Origin: Fasciolopsis buskii
Taxonomy: Eukaryota > Platyhelminthes > Trematoda > Plagiorchiida > Fasciolidae
Reading direction: 5' to 3'
DNA: 64,000 nt
Assembly (NCBI GenBank): GCA_008360955.1
Contig: LUCM01006193.1
Coordinates: forward strand, 195,528 to 259,527
Each line of letters starts with the position of its first letter. The stretch's first letter is position 1. A program made the translations under genes and the position numbers. This document shows positions 13,176 through 28,100 of this stretch, piece after piece. The notes below the pieces were generated by a model. It worked only from the letters and a program-made list of their open reading frames with translations. It did not search any database and was not told the origin of the DNA.

Positions 13176-16100
13176 TCTCTCCTTCTCTCTGAAAACTTTC
13201 AATTTAGGTAACCTGTTTCACGGTATGCCTGACATCGCTTTTGCTTCAATACAGAAATAGTGTTTTGAAGTAGGATTTCAGCTAGGGTTTGGGAGTTTGG
13301 AAAATTCGATCAAGTAATCAAGAGATATGTGGCTATTTCCAACAAACTGGAAAGACAACAGGAAAAGGTATCGTTCGGTCAGAAAGAACAAAATACGACC
13401 GAAACGAAGCTAAGAACAGATAGGATTCACTAAAATCAAATCAAAATCATGCAGTCCAACAAAAATTTATCGGCAGGATCGGTAAACATCAGAACTGCAC
13501 ATAACCGGATTAGGACAAGACTGAGAGCTTTCGTGAGGTTCTGGTCACTAAGTTTAGCACCTGGACAGCAAACGTTTCATCATCAGTCGAGGCGACATTG
13601 ACAGCACACCTCGACTAGTGATGAGACGCTTGCGATCTAACCGCCAAACTTACCGATCAGAACCTCACGAAAGCGAACAACGTGAGCAACAGATGACAGA
13701 CTTACAAAATCATTTAGTCTCAGTGATTTACAGAACCAGAAATTCATCACGCCGGTCAAAAACAGGTGCCCTTTTCACCATGGCGGAAGATTTCGGATAC
13801 GAACAAGGGTTGACTGACTACCAGACACACATGTATACAAATATATACAGGAAAACAGACGGACAAATGCTCATTACCGTCACCACCCGCCTTGACGTCG
13901 GGTTTAGGGAATTCAGGGTTAGGTTCTTGAGCTTTGCCCCAAGTGGATTCCAGCTCTCCCACACGGGAAGCTACAGCAGCCGTGCATGGTTCCTCCTGTA
14001 TTAATACATCTGTGGGCGCTTCGGGTTCGACTTCGGCACCGGCTCCAGTCTCACTTACAACTTCCGCCGTTGTAGTTGCAGGTACCTCTGTAGAACTTCC
14101 AACTAGGCGATCTGCGCTGGCATTGTCTTCCGAGGTCCAACTTGCGGCGCGGCCCCAAGTAGCCTCATTTTCACCCAACCTATGATAGTGAGTGGGATGG
14201 ACCAAGCATTCACCAGTCTCGGACGACGGAGCATCGCAAGCTGGAGGTTGTGTCAAAAGGGGGAGAGCAGCGGATAGAAAAAGAAAGTGGTAAAAAACAA
14301 ACAAAAGATGCTGAGATATTTGCTTATTTGCTTAAAATGCACGAAAAAACAAGCCAATTAAACAAATAGAGATGCAAAACAGTATTTTATGGAAACCGAA
14401 ACACCAGATTGTTCGACTAGGCCGTATTACATCTTCATTATTGAACGTAGCAAAAATAATCTAGTCGTAAACTGTAAGTCAAACTAACAGGTCTGAAAGT
14501 AGCTATTTTCATATCAAAACAATTCGGCAATTGGCTAAATAAAATGTTGCACGATGCACAAGCAAAAAAGTTCTAATTTACAATCTTTTTAAAACGGAAA
14601 AAATTAGCGGTAAACCCCGTCAAACGGTTGACGGTAAGCCTGGTGTTTAGATATTACTCGGAGATAGTTGTCGAACCTGAAGCGAGTGTCACAAATAACC
14701 GCAGCAACTATGTACACGGGTCGGGATTTTCATTTGCCTTTAATTTGTAGTGCGACGAATGTGTAACGCATTTTCAGAGCACAGGGGGGCCTGGGCCGTT
14801 GAAGAGCTACCGAATGGGGAATACCATTCGGGAACCGACCCTATTTCCGGTTGAATAATGCGTGAAAGTATGGCTGTTCAAAGCCGTATTTGTGAAGCTG
14901 ATTAAAGCTTAGTCAAATCTCTTGTGTGAAGCTAGCATTTTGGATTGGGATACTAAGTGAAATCTGACTGATAGGTATTTACGCACGGATAATTTGTTGG
15001 GTAATCTCTGAAGGTTAATTACCATGTCCAGCAGTAAGAGACCAAAAGACGGAAGATGGGAATGCATCCAACGGAAGCCAAAAGAGCTAGTCGTATATTT
15101 CGATTTTTCAAAAACCGATAGGCAAACCCACGAACCACGGACAATTGGGCACAAAACGAATCGAGAACCCTGACAAAATTGATCGGCCCATTTAATAAAC
15201 AAGATGACTGATTACACCCGTTGAAATTGGAGTATCTACAATCAACTCGTGATACTTTAAAATTCACAAACAACTGCAATCAGAGAGAGAGAGAGAGTCA
15301 ACTTGTTTTGATCTTTCTCATTCGACATCCTCTTTCTTATTTAGGTTGTGCAACAAATGAAATCTCACTCTGACTGCACATGTGCAGTTCACTGCCCAAT
15401 TCCCTGGTTGTAAAAAAGATCTGTTTTGTCGTGTACACGGAGTTTTTCGTTGTCGTTTATACCGTTTCGCAGAAAGCAAACAAACCTGATGGTAATCAAA
15501 TTGATTTAATCTAGTGTGTCCGAATGATCAGTGCCGGTGAAAACAACGAAAACGATCAGGAATATCAGAATCACAGGATAAACAGACCAGTGTTCATTTT
15601 GGCTACAACCAGGTTCAACTGTCGTGGTACTAGCTTTACGTATCAACATGATATGGGTAGGGGGGGGGAATCTAACTGGAATTCTGCACCCAAAAGTTGA
15701 CACTACACTACACACGCTGTCTCATATGTGATAGTTTAAGCCATTAAGTTCTCTTATCCAACAGCTATAAAATTATCCATGCGTGAAATTACACACCATG
15801 GTACGACGGAGTTAAGAACATTGGAAAACCAACTGAAACCATGGGAAACAAATCTGCGAGAAGGAGTGACGTCACAGACGATTCCGAATAGAAGAGACAA
15901 CCGATAACCAAATGCAGAATCGCAAATCTAAACCCGCTACCTTTGTGAATGTTTAGTATACTCTGTCTCTATTAACGACTGAGTTAGAAAACTAAAGCCA
16001 GAAGTTGTAGGCTGCACAGGTTGCATTGAATGCATTGTCGGATATTTAGAGCGTCTGGCTACATTCAGATACTAAGACAGACACTAAGACAACGATGTTG

Positions 16101-19100
16101 ACTGGTGCTCATAATTGCCCTTATATCCATTTTACCGGCACGCGGCACTAGTGAGCCACTCATTCTCATTTAGGTTATGGGTCCTAGTGGTTGATTCGTG
16201 ATGAATGTAGAGTATGATCTAGGCTCGTTACCACACGTGACGTGGTGAGACGTCATGTGATCGTACACCACCCAAAGTTCAGGGATCATGGTTGCTGGTC
16301 CTCCTCTCCCACTGCAGTGGGCACCAGAGACCATGAGGCACGCCCTATCCGGTAAACTTAGGCATGAAGCAAATCAAAGAAATACGATGATCAAATGAAT
16401 CTCATGGAACTACAATCCAACACCGCTGGTCTACTGACTATTTGTCAAATTGCGACGGCCGTGGTCTCCTTTCAGTGACAATGTGCAGTGTGCTCAGGTG
16501 ACCGTGCGATCAGCAAAAAACCGATTGGTTCGATTGGGGCAAATTCGTATTCCAGAATGTCACTTCTAAGTTTATCAGCAGGCAGTTTGGAGCGATTATC
16601 ACCAAAATTATGAGGAAACCGAAGCTCATCCCTCTGTGTTTACGTACAGTTCGCCCAACCCCCATGAGATTCGGTAATTCGCCCGACCAAAGCTCAGATA
16701 TCCCCATGGTCGCTGCTCGAAACCTAGCATCATGTGGCGCGTGCGCACGCTTACTCCCTACCACGTATCGCGTCGATATGAGACAGCCATCACGGTCACC
16801 TGTGGTCGTGTGATTATAAATGCATGTGCGCCCCACATTCAGTATGTAGATGACATTGCAATTCATTTTAGATGTTCGCAAACGAAACACCCTAGTCTTC
16901 CCACATGTTGCTCACCCCAGTCGGCTAAGCCCAGGGGACAGGTGACCGAGACGGATCACACACGATCACGTGGTTCGCTCATCGACTGCATTCAGACTGA
17001 TCGGCGAGCTGTAAAATAGTTCGTCTCTCTCTCTCTAACTTGCATGGAGCAACTAGCGGCGTGAACATCATCCATCAAACGGCATCCGATACGAGGCCCA
17101 AATACGATTCATCACTTAGAAGGACCCGCGCGAAATGAGAAATGGAAATACTAGCTGTGAATAATCCTCTGCTTATAGAGAGAAAAATGAACAGATTGGT
17201 TAACTATTTTCGAAAACCCTATTCTTTTGGCTACAGGGTTTACTTCTTATCCTGAACATCAATTTATGTGCAGCAAAAAAAAATTTCTCGACCTAAGCAC
17301 ATCTCTGGTAATGGAAACATGGATAAAAATGAAGATTGACTTCGAAATCACATGCTGTCGTTGTCATGGATACCCAATTTTTTTTCGTATTTTTTGAAAT
17401 TTATCCAAGAAAGAATAGAACGGTCTACAGAGACCGCCCAGATAGCCGATCAGAGTTTTCACACCATTTGTTCCGTATCATGCGTTAACTATTTTTACAT
17501 CAGTAACCGAGTACTGGTAGTTGTTGTGCATTTATTAAACGCATCAATCAAATTCACGTACAAGTTTCATTATACAGTTGAACTTGAAGTGTGATGGAAG
17601 AGGTGTGTATTTCAACACCAATGATCTAGCGCACTGAGAGAACTGAAAACCACGACTCTAAAGCTAGGACCGAAAGACAATCAAACGAGACCTCACTAAG
17701 TTAGACGCGATAACGAAACGAGGGAAAGCGAACTGTCGTCTACCATCAAAGTGATCAACAGAGCCGGGATTCTGACATTTGATCTTTGGCGTAGCAACCA
17801 GTCAATCCATATCCGGAAGAGTTAAGAACAACAGACCTACAGAGCGCCAAAAAGACCTCCTCAATGGTTTGGTTCTTGTACGAACTGCGATAACACTCGC
17901 GTATATGATTGATCATGAGAATTGTGATGAAAAGGACTAAGAATAATAGTATGGCTGTGGAAAAATGGAATGATATATGGTCCAAAGTCTTGTGTTTGAT
18001 AGACGGTTGTAAAACCTGAGCCCAAATGTTTCCGCCACTGCGAAGATGACAACCGCCATTCGTGAGCTGTCACCTACCAGTCGATCGACGAATGGTGTTA
18101 ATGTTGTGGTCAAAGTTTCAGTCATTGTATATTTAAAAAAATTTATAGACTTGAAAGGTTCTCAATTGATATAATCTTTCCTTTGCAAGCGAGTGCCAAC
18201 TTAATCCCTTCGAGATAAGAAATGTCTAATCGATTTACCTATCTTATTGGTTTCCAAAATTTGCAGGTATAACAAAAAGTCTAAATTAATCCACAAATTT
18301 TTTTGCGAGCCAGTCGATAGTCCTCATACGGGTGATGGCTGTATCCTGTATGCTGAAGGCCATCAAACTCCTTTTGATTAAGTGTTGAAAACTGACTGAC
18401 ACACTTACTGGATTTCAGTTTAGGGTCTCTCTCGAGTGTTTTTTTTTTCCGAAATCAACTGTTAGGTCTGGAAACTAAGTCGGTTAGGTGGATCAACTAA
18501 AGCAAGAGTCCAATCGCATTCAAAGATTTACTCGGGCAAATGAAGTGTGCATTTGTCTTTCACCGGCAAGCAAACATGAGTGACTCTTGGAGATCGTTCT
18601 AGTGGCAATGTTATTCGATTAGAAAGCACTTCAGCCATGAGATGCTAAACGCGATTTCTCGATGAAGCAGGCATTGTGGTTGTATGATGGCAATCAAGAA
18701 ATGTGATTCGTTATTCAAAATAAATGTGATATTAGCAACTACTGATTGTGTAATTAACTACTCTAGAAGGTTCAATTCAAGGTGAAATGGAAGAATCACC
18801 GGAATATGTTATTAAAAGTCCAAAATAGCGGAACTCAATTGGTTATAGGATGTATACAAATACGAATAAAAAGAATGACCATAATGCTACAAAGAAAACA
18901 CAGACCGAACAAAACCGAGACAAATCAAAGCCAAGTAATGGTTCATGTGAAGGGGTGAGATGATTGCTCGTTTAAAGCTATAGAAGAAAATGTTGTACAC
19001 ACAGAACAGAGGTGAATGACGGATTTGATATATATATATATATATCATTAGCAAGAGAAAATGACTAATTGGATGAAACAAACGAACACTCGGGCGAAAA

Positions 19101-22100
19101 AGGAAGATGGACACAATGGAAGGAATAACTCACTTGGGATCGGAGTCCGATCCGTTCGAGACTGCGATCCAATCGAGCAGACAGTACAGACAGACAGACG
19201 TGTGCGTGCGTGTAGATAGACGCAACAGCACGGATATTGTAGTATGACAGAGCGGAGCACAAGTACATCCTCAAAATGTCGATCGCACAACATATTCAAG
19301 AAACCACGAGGCCAGAGACGAGATGAAACGAAGCGAAGCGAGGCAAGATGAGATGAGTCGACGTGGTCTTCTAGCGTGGGATGGACCACAGACGATAAGC
19401 AGACATTCCCACGGGCATATACTGAATCCACCATATGATTTTGAGTTCCGCACTGATTTGGCCTGAATCGCCCAAACCAACCGATTCATGTTGTCATCGG
19501 AATCCACATCAGATACGTACTTGTTTACTACTCAATGATCTTGGAAACAGCGCTCGCAGATGTACTAAGAGTTATAACCATGGGAACTTTGACTGGGGCA
19601 AAATTCGAGACCAAACTAATTCGAACAGCCTGTACCAGATCGAATATCGGGGGTTAGTACTGAGTTGCTTTCGAAGAAGCGAAAGTTTAGAGTAACGAAT
19701 AAACGCGTTTCCACGTCTCGTCGAACACAAATCGAAATAATTCAAGAGCGACGACGAAAACAACAGCAACAAAAACGAAAAAGAGATTTGTTCAGGCAAA
19801 TCCAAGTGAGATTATTACAATGGATCTGTGAATGGATTAAACAGGAGTGAAAAAATAGGGAATATATATATATATATACTCATGCAGTAGTCAATCCTGA
19901 TCAATGAATGACTCACTTGTATCATATTTCTGCATATCTGTATCGGTGCCCAGAAACAGGACAAGAAGGTAAGAATGATTATGAAGATGAACAGAATTAT
20001 CCATTAGACAAAAATGCCATATTTCGAACGTCAATGGTAGTGAATAGAACGGAAGAAATTACCGTATGACCGACCAAATTCGAAAGGAAGATGAATCGAA
20101 CGAATTGGTTTACACAACACCCACCCTACCGTCGATGAAAGCCATGATAAAAAAAACGATCGGCATGATATTCAATAAGAATGGCCGTAGGAACAATTAA
20201 GCAGATCCGACAATTCCATTTCTAATATGCTGTGGTGAAATAGTGCTCATGTGAGCTCTTACTATCGAGTTTGTTTGTCAACTTCTTCGGATTCAACACA
20301 ACTGTAAAAAACTGTAATAGGCGTGTTTCACATGTCATTTACCGAAATTAGCGATCTCAAACAAAGTCGGAAAATGATGATATTGACAAAAAAGGACTAT
20401 TCATTAACATCCAACAATCAAGGGTACATTATCCGCGAGGAGACGATGACTCACTCAAAACGAATTAAAAGTGCATATAATAGCTTATCGTTTGTAAAAT
20501 ATCTAAGGCCTCGATAAATGACGCACCAATCACGGAAAGCAAACTCAAACAAGCCACGATACTTCAAGGCACAAAGTTCACAAGAGATATCTGACTGTGA
20601 AGATTGTACTTCCCGTGTGACCAATTTTATCTCACCCTTAACGAATATGAAGATGAAAAAAATACGAGAGATTGGGTTGGAAGGGAACAAAGCATGACCA
20701 CAGAAGTTGAAGTGGAATCCACACCACTATCCACGTGATTTTCCGATTCCAACGTGCGCACGAAATCCCCAGTGTTGTTCGAACCGAAAGTTCGTCACGT
20801 ACTCGAGATCCTGCACACATTTCTTTTGGAATAAACATGTACGTGATTCAACCAGTGGGGAAGTGATGCAAACAACGACATGACCGTTATCCCGCGTGGA
20901 ACATTTGCTAATGACACAAGATGGCGTTGGTAGCAGATCACTAGGACAAAATTGATGGTAAAAAGCCACCGGGATTGGTCAACGTGATAACAAACAAACG
21001 ATGGGAGCGAATTGATCGCACCACGTGTTTGCCATGATGAGATCTCCTTGTTCTTATTTGTTGTCCGTGAATAAGTCTTAAATAGACTGTGACTCAGCTA
21101 AAACGTAGCGGCTCCAGATACATATGTATGTGCGTGTGGACAACTCAGGACAACTCGATGGATTCCAAACACACCAATGAGGTAATCGAGACCGAGAGCA
21201 ACTCGGATCGCAATGACACCTGAACTAGGGACAGATTAGAATGATCAAGTTTCGAGTCCATCACTACCTGTCCGTCCAAATAGTAATTCGTGTTCAAGAA
21301 CTATGAGCGAGTGGAATTAGTCCGGTACTTTCGCGACCTTGGTACTGTCCATGCTAAATACGAAATCAGCTAGTTTCAAATTGCAAGATATCAGATCCAT
21401 GTTACAACCGCTTCAGTTTACCGAACGCCACCCGAGCCTTCGTTGAGTGCACATTCACCTCCTAATACCATGCTACCATCATTCGTCAAGCAGCTCCCGA
21501 GGTGAGTCTAACGGTCAACAACCAATGAGAATAAATACTGAAAGAATCACTAAGGTCTGCAACGTGAAACAATCCAAAATCCCTCGTTCTCGACAAAACA
21601 ACAGACCAAAGTCACTGAGCAAAAAGTCTACATGGACGTCCAGAACAAAGAATGAAGAATGCGAGAAAAAACCACCAAATTCCATTCACGGAGTACATAA
21701 CACGATAGTTTTCATTGTAGTAAGAACGAAAACCAATTTCGTTGGTCTGTAAATTTGTATGGTCAGTCAGCGACACCGACGCGACCCAATGACAAGGAAA
21801 ATGTAAATTGCAATCCCATGGATCGGTTTCGTAATTCGTTAACAAACTTTCTAAACCTCTCAGTTGGTCCATGACATTATGGCACGTATAGCGAGAACTT
21901 CGGAATACGTTTGGATGCTGACATTGTATTCATCAATACAACGTTGCTGTGTAATACTCAAGTGACGGAAACCATCGTCTACCATATAAACAAAGTTGTT
22001 TATGAACTCGAGTGTCATAAAAGAAGCATTCGGGGCACTCATTCTACCGGTCCCAATTGACTATCGTTTAAAAGCAAAAGCGCTAATTGGATAATTACCG

Positions 22101-25100
22101 ATGACTGCTTCCAGTCAATCTGTACTCCGAGCACCAGGTGCCAAAAATAAGCAGAACTAGGTCAGAAAAACCGTCGATCGGTCCGTTAGGAGATCATGCG
22201 CATCTACAATATATCATCCGTATTATCTTGGGCATTCTCAAAAAGAACTAAATCATAATCTGCGGCTAAATAATATGCAGGAAAGCACGAAAATACGGCC
22301 GTTTTTGGATGTCAGAAAATTTACTCGCCCACTTTTCACATCCCAAATTTGACGCCGCTTCAATTGCGACTCGTGATTTCGACCTCTGGGTCGGGGAAAA
22401 CACAAACGGTCTTTGCAATAAACATGACGAAATGTCATGCAATGACAACCATGTCTAAGCAAAAACTAGAAGCAAAAATAAAACGGAAAGAAAATTTTCA
22501 TCCCGCCAATCTTATCCAATAAAGAAGCACAGAACTTTCCATGCACTGGCGAACTAATTCAATCGGAGTAATAGAAACCCGCAGCCGTTCTACATTACCC
22601 AAATTTTTGTCAATGATTAGAAATTTTGACTGGAATCAAAGTTCAATAATAGGAGAACAATTAACGGTCAGGATTATTTATTCCAAACGAGTATATTCGG
22701 CGAGAATCACTACTAACCATGAGAACTCTCTTGGTCTTCAAATCCGGCCTCTAATGGTGTTTCCTTATAATGTGGGCTTATCATTTGTGGAGCATTGTGC
22801 ACGGAAGTGGCTGGAACAATCAATTCCTCTTCCACAGGAGTTGCGGCTGAAAAGAGTGGGTAGAGGTAAGAAGTGGTAAAAGGGGATAATGTAGGAACAA
22901 ATTAGTGACTAAATGAAGGTTTAAGATAGAGAAAAGTTTATGGTGACCGGAGAGCATTCACGCCTGCCCATCTCACACAATTACAAGAGTAATGAACGTG
23001 CAATTCAATAAGCAATGTTTGTGAATATTAAAAGAAATTGTGCGTCGTATCTAGGTGAATAGCAAAGGCATCAAAATGGCACGGGATCAGTGAAAGTGAA
23101 TAGTGTAGGGTACGTCGTCCACGGCAAATCAGCAGTCATAGATCTAGGATACAGTCTGGGTGTCCTATTGTAGTTTGAGTTGACTGGGCAAGAAATAAGA
23201 TCAGACGAAAGGCTGAATGTGATGATGTGATGAGGTTGGATGATCGTGATGGATTAGTAATGATCTACTGGCGTGGTGCGCAGAACACCAAGCTTGATTT
23301 TGGTCACCAAACCTTTCAGGCTGTTCTGTGCTAACTCTGATGTGCCATTTACGAGAAGGTAATTTGCGACTGCCAATTCTTGAAGGAAAGCAAACTACCG
23401 ACTCAAACATCGTAATAATGGATGAGTTCTGCCTTTTTATGACATTTGAAGATCGAAGAAAGTCCAAGCCTTACCGCCAATAAATCGGCACTATTTATTC
23501 AACTCACATCTGTATGATGTGAATCGAAACATCGAGATTATTGATCAGCCAACTCACAGTCGTGATTTACATCTCACCGAAAATGTCTGTCTTTAACTGA
23601 TGAGGAAAATCTATGGACAGAGAATGGTTTAGAATAAAATCTACAAAATCTGGTATCTCAAAATGATCCAAGAAATGAGAGTTATGAATACCTTCGGGCA
23701 ATGTTTTAGCTATCTGCAGGAGAGATAATTTATATTCGATTATTACGTGTTTACCTTCATTATTCGCTCTTAGGATGTGCTAAAAGCGTTCTTCACCCTT
23801 CAGACATATCAGTTGAGATGACTCCGATTTCATCATCAACATCCTCGTTCAACGTTAAAAAACAAAGCGAGCCCCTCTAACCGCTGCCTTCCTCGTTGAA
23901 GTAAACATTGCAATAGAAAAAGTAAATACGCAAGGTGGACAAAGAGTGGACCTACAGCAGTGGACAACGAACTGGTTGACAGGTCTTTTCGAACGGCAGT
24001 CACGGAGACATGAAGCATTCACTTCACTTAAGTTCTCTATAAACTTTCGCATTCTCCGCTATCACGTCATCTGTTGACTAGACTCGTAACTCTCAAATTG
24101 CTCACGCGGTCATTCCATTCAATAGCAACGATAATATGCAAACATCGGTGATCAAAAGCCTCAAGGCGGCGAACATTTTCAGCAAACAAACTCCATGTTT
24201 ATCAGGCAAAAAAAGAATCGAGCACATTATGCCCCAGTAAACACGTCATTCAACTTCAGTGAAACATCAAGTCGGCGCCACAAGTGCTTCAGTCCAGCAT
24301 ACGCCGCTTGAGCCTCGCATGTTCACTTCCACTTCCGTGCTACTATCCTTAGTCAAGAAGCTGCCAAGGTAAATGAAACGGTCAACATCTGGTTGTTCCA
24401 CTCTGTTTGGTACCAAGTTCGGTAATGCTAAAATGTATTCAACTAAAAGCGCTTTGCATTTTTGAAGGTGTGAAGCACATGCGAAAAGGGGCTACAACCA
24501 TTGCAAACCTGTCTGGTGTACGTTGGGGGTGTTCCGCGGATTCGAACAGGCACACAGATTCTCCTTATTTTCCAGTTTAACGCTTACATCCTGAAGAACT
24601 CCTAAGGCGCTCTCCATTAACTCTTCGATGAGCAAGTTGAACAAGAATGACGAAAAGGGGCAACCTTCCTGGGGCAGCACTCATCGTTTCGAATGAACAT
24701 GATAACTTACCACGCGACTTTACGTGACCACAGGTATCCAAGTACAATGCTCACAGCAGATTCACAAACTTTAAGACATGCCCCACCGATGAAGCGCACT
24801 GAGTAGAGTTGTTCGACCAACTGAGTCGACAGTGCCTTTCAGGTCAAGAAAAATCACGATCGTCGGGCGACGGTGTGTGTAGTGCATCTCGACTAGGCAT
24901 CAAAAGAGTGAAAAGCTGACTAATGCAATCTGGATCCGGGAGAAATTGGCCTGGGTGTTTGCGAGTGATCGCCCGTGAATCGGAGCCAGACAGTACAGAA
25001 TTATCGAAGCTAAGATCTTGGTAAATACTGGAATGAAACTGATCCAGCGATGATAACTATAACCATTGTGTGTCCCAGTGTGCATTAGTTTTAATCTAGA

Positions 25101-28100
25101 CAGGACCGACTGTCAGTTCGTTGGACAAAAACCGAGCGTAAACTGAACCCGTTAGATCGGTTCTCGTATACGGATTAGCAACAGAACTGTTCCGACCGGA
25201 ATATGCGTAAACATGATCGGTATTTTAGAATAGCTATGTTCAGAGTTACGCTCAGCTATGGTAATAACACCTTAGCAGAAACAATAAATTTACATTCTAA
25301 TTACTAAGACCGAGAACTCGATCATCGAAGGTGATTGAAATGTGTGTTAATCACGCTCACAGGTAGGTAAATTCCGACTGTAGACATTGTTGTCCAAGAC
25401 AAATAATGGTTCGAGAATGAGTCGAGGTGTCATTCGACCAAACGGTAAACAGATATGAAATCCTAATCAGTGCATTTGGTCAAATGGGACAAGTTAGACT
25501 CGAGAGTTGGGATAGTCGAAGATACCACTTGGCATAGCTGAGTACCGCGGTCAATGGTGACATACTGGACCCTCACCTACGTGGGTTTTTGTTTTGCGCG
25601 CGCGCACACACACACACTCCCATTACATGTTAATTTACTATTTTTCCGTTCACTGCGGTATCCAGTATACGGTGCCACGAAATGGCAATGGAAGGCTCAC
25701 TGTATTTGTACGAGGTAACTGGTTGTAAAAGCTCAATTGAAATGAACGGGTCATCGATCTACACCGACACTTACAAGCGGGAATGTTTATCCATATCCAT
25801 GTGCAATTCTATTTTCGTTCGCGTGTTTGCTATTGAAAGTAATTATAAGTAACCTACGATTATCATTCGTTATAAATGAACCAACTAGTGCACTGTGAGT
25901 CAAGACACGGCACGAAACAGACAGCAATGATTATGGCACTGCTAACCTTCATGGGATTCTGGAACAATTTGTTGATATGGTTCGTCTTCTAGCAGAAATT
26001 GCCTCTCCTCCTTTAACGTGATCACACGCTCTGTGAACTCTGGTTTGGGTTGTTCTTCATGGGCTTGTTCGTCTGATGTCGGATATGGTCGAGGAGCGGC
26101 ACGACGCTCCACATGGATTGGGACAATCTCGTCCATGTCCACCGACTGTTGTCGACCTTGATCAAATGTACCTTGAGAAGCGGTTACATCAAGCGATGTG
26201 CCCACCCCACTGGTTTCACTACGCGAGCCGCCGGGAACACCTGGAGTAGGTGGGACAAAGATTTTTCTAACAGTCACGATGTGTGAGACAGGCGAGAACA
26301 AGTGAATTAGAACGAATAAGAATGATCTAGTTCATCGACTATCAAAAATAGGGAGAGAAATGAACGGATGCGTGTATATATGAAAAAATGGTATACGGGA
26401 AACGAAGCATGATATGGTTGTTAGAACTGCAATGGTTCTGTGGTCGTTAGGAATGCGAAAAGACTAAAAGGAATAAGGTCGAAATGGGATTTATGCATCG
26501 AACTATTGTGCGACCACATCCAGAGCGTACGTTACGCGGGAAGACAAAAGAGAAAAACAAGGGTGATTACCGGCTGCGGCGAGTGTGCGTAAGGCCTGTT
26601 CCCGTTCCTCTTTCGACGTGACTGGAGCAATATTCATCATGCAATTGCGAAGTACATCATCTCGACCGATTTCTTGCAAAGCCTGAGCCAAACGTGTGCC
26701 TTGTATAACGGGGAAAGATTTAAAATAAACAAGACAGGATTAGGCGGAAAGGAGAACCCTAAAAGTGACATGATTGCCACATTTGCCGAATGATGCAATC
26801 CAAAATGATCAGATAGCGGAGTAACCAAGGGCGGAATATATATATATATATAAGTAAATAAATAAATATATATATAGCAAACGGAGACATTCACCTACCT
26901 GAGACTTGCAAATCCGTAGTTTGCTCCTGCCAAAATAGCAGCATGGCGTAAGCACATTCTTCATCGCTCGTATAACGCGACGATATTTCCTCTAAATCGG
27001 AATCGTTTAGACCCAAGTACATAGCAAGCATGGGCCAATCGGGACCGACATATGAAGCAACTTGACGCAGATCGAGTTCAGAACGAGCGATGGTATCATG
27101 CACTTCGTCTGAAGTCGGAGAAGAAAGAATGGAACACGGTGAAAGTAAGAAGGAAAACTGATCTAACCTAGGCGGGAATAGTCTCTTTCCCGACAAAGCA
27201 AATATGCGACTCGGCCAACGATGCATGTAAACTAAGCTTTGAATATGGCACTAAGTAGGTGACTGGTTAACAAATTAGGGGAAATCTGATTGAACTTTTC
27301 TATGACATGACTGAAGCACGGGGTGTGACCCATATCCGCTAGGATCCATTACAACGGGAAGATGGGTACGGGGCTATCGCGACCGTGAAACTTGGAATGG
27401 AATAGGGCCACCAAAGGTTTCATTAGGTCAGGTGTAGTAACAAGCAGAGTGAAAGCGAGTTGTTGGCTGTCACCAATAACTGATGACAGATCTGGGATTC
27501 GAACTTCTGACATTTTTTTCGAGTGACACGGGCCCAATCGACTTGACGATAGTCGGTTAGTGCGAATTTGTCGCACGCCATCGAATTCCGAAAGAAGAGG
27601 GCGAAAACAATGGTTTAGTTTGTGTGATTTATACGGAGATTTATGTTTAGTACATCTTCACACTGTGTACACCGCATTGACGGAAATTATTCATAGGATC
27701 GGAATGAAAACATATCTTTACAAGTGCAAATTTTTAACTACACTGATTAATATCCCGGATTGAGCAGGCTTACTCCGCCGATTGGCCTACCATACACGAG
27801 GTCAACCGGTGACATTGACCCCGTTCGCCTGCGATATCTATCCGGTATGCTTGCTAACTATGTGTGTTGCTACTTCTACTGAAACATGAATACAGGTTCA
27901 TTGACCGTGTGACTGACTACTGCCACTGGAGTGGATCATGGGCATTCGCCTTTTCGCGCGTCTAAATTGCTCCCAAGTGCAATATGCAGTGAAACTGAGC
28001 CTGAAAAATCGGTGCTATAAAATTTAATCAGAATCATCCGCGATCAGGCGAAATCGGGGTTGGAAACGATGAACCACGAAACACAAAACCATTATAGTAC

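Larger units (their letters stand above)
11982..13877 (-). other. Ankyrin intron between exons 15 and 16
   Basis: The intron is 1.9 kb. It contains Penelope-type terminal-repeat relics (12740-13015), an ATC array (13119-13175) and a near-perfect palindrome (13527-13674). The part 12.03-12.36 kb is purine-rich on plus, that is pyrimidine-rich in the transcript. Confidence 0.75.
14241..22717 (-). other. Ankyrin intron between exons 14 and 15 (8.5 kb)
   Basis: This is the largest intron and the most likely place for missed small exons. It contains a LINE fragment (21400-21550), a SINE fragment (17690-17790), another SINE fragment on the plus strand (16255-16345), short AT arrays (19028-19047 and about 19862-19880) and GA/CT runs (about 15283-15297 and 17023-17035). 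The remainder is unassigned. Confidence 0.6.

Noticed and set aside
16732..17019. Plus-strand frame containing a YVDD box, hinting at a reverse transcriptase
   Set aside because: Only the four-residue box fits. No flanking reverse transcriptase motif is seen on either side, so chance is as likely.
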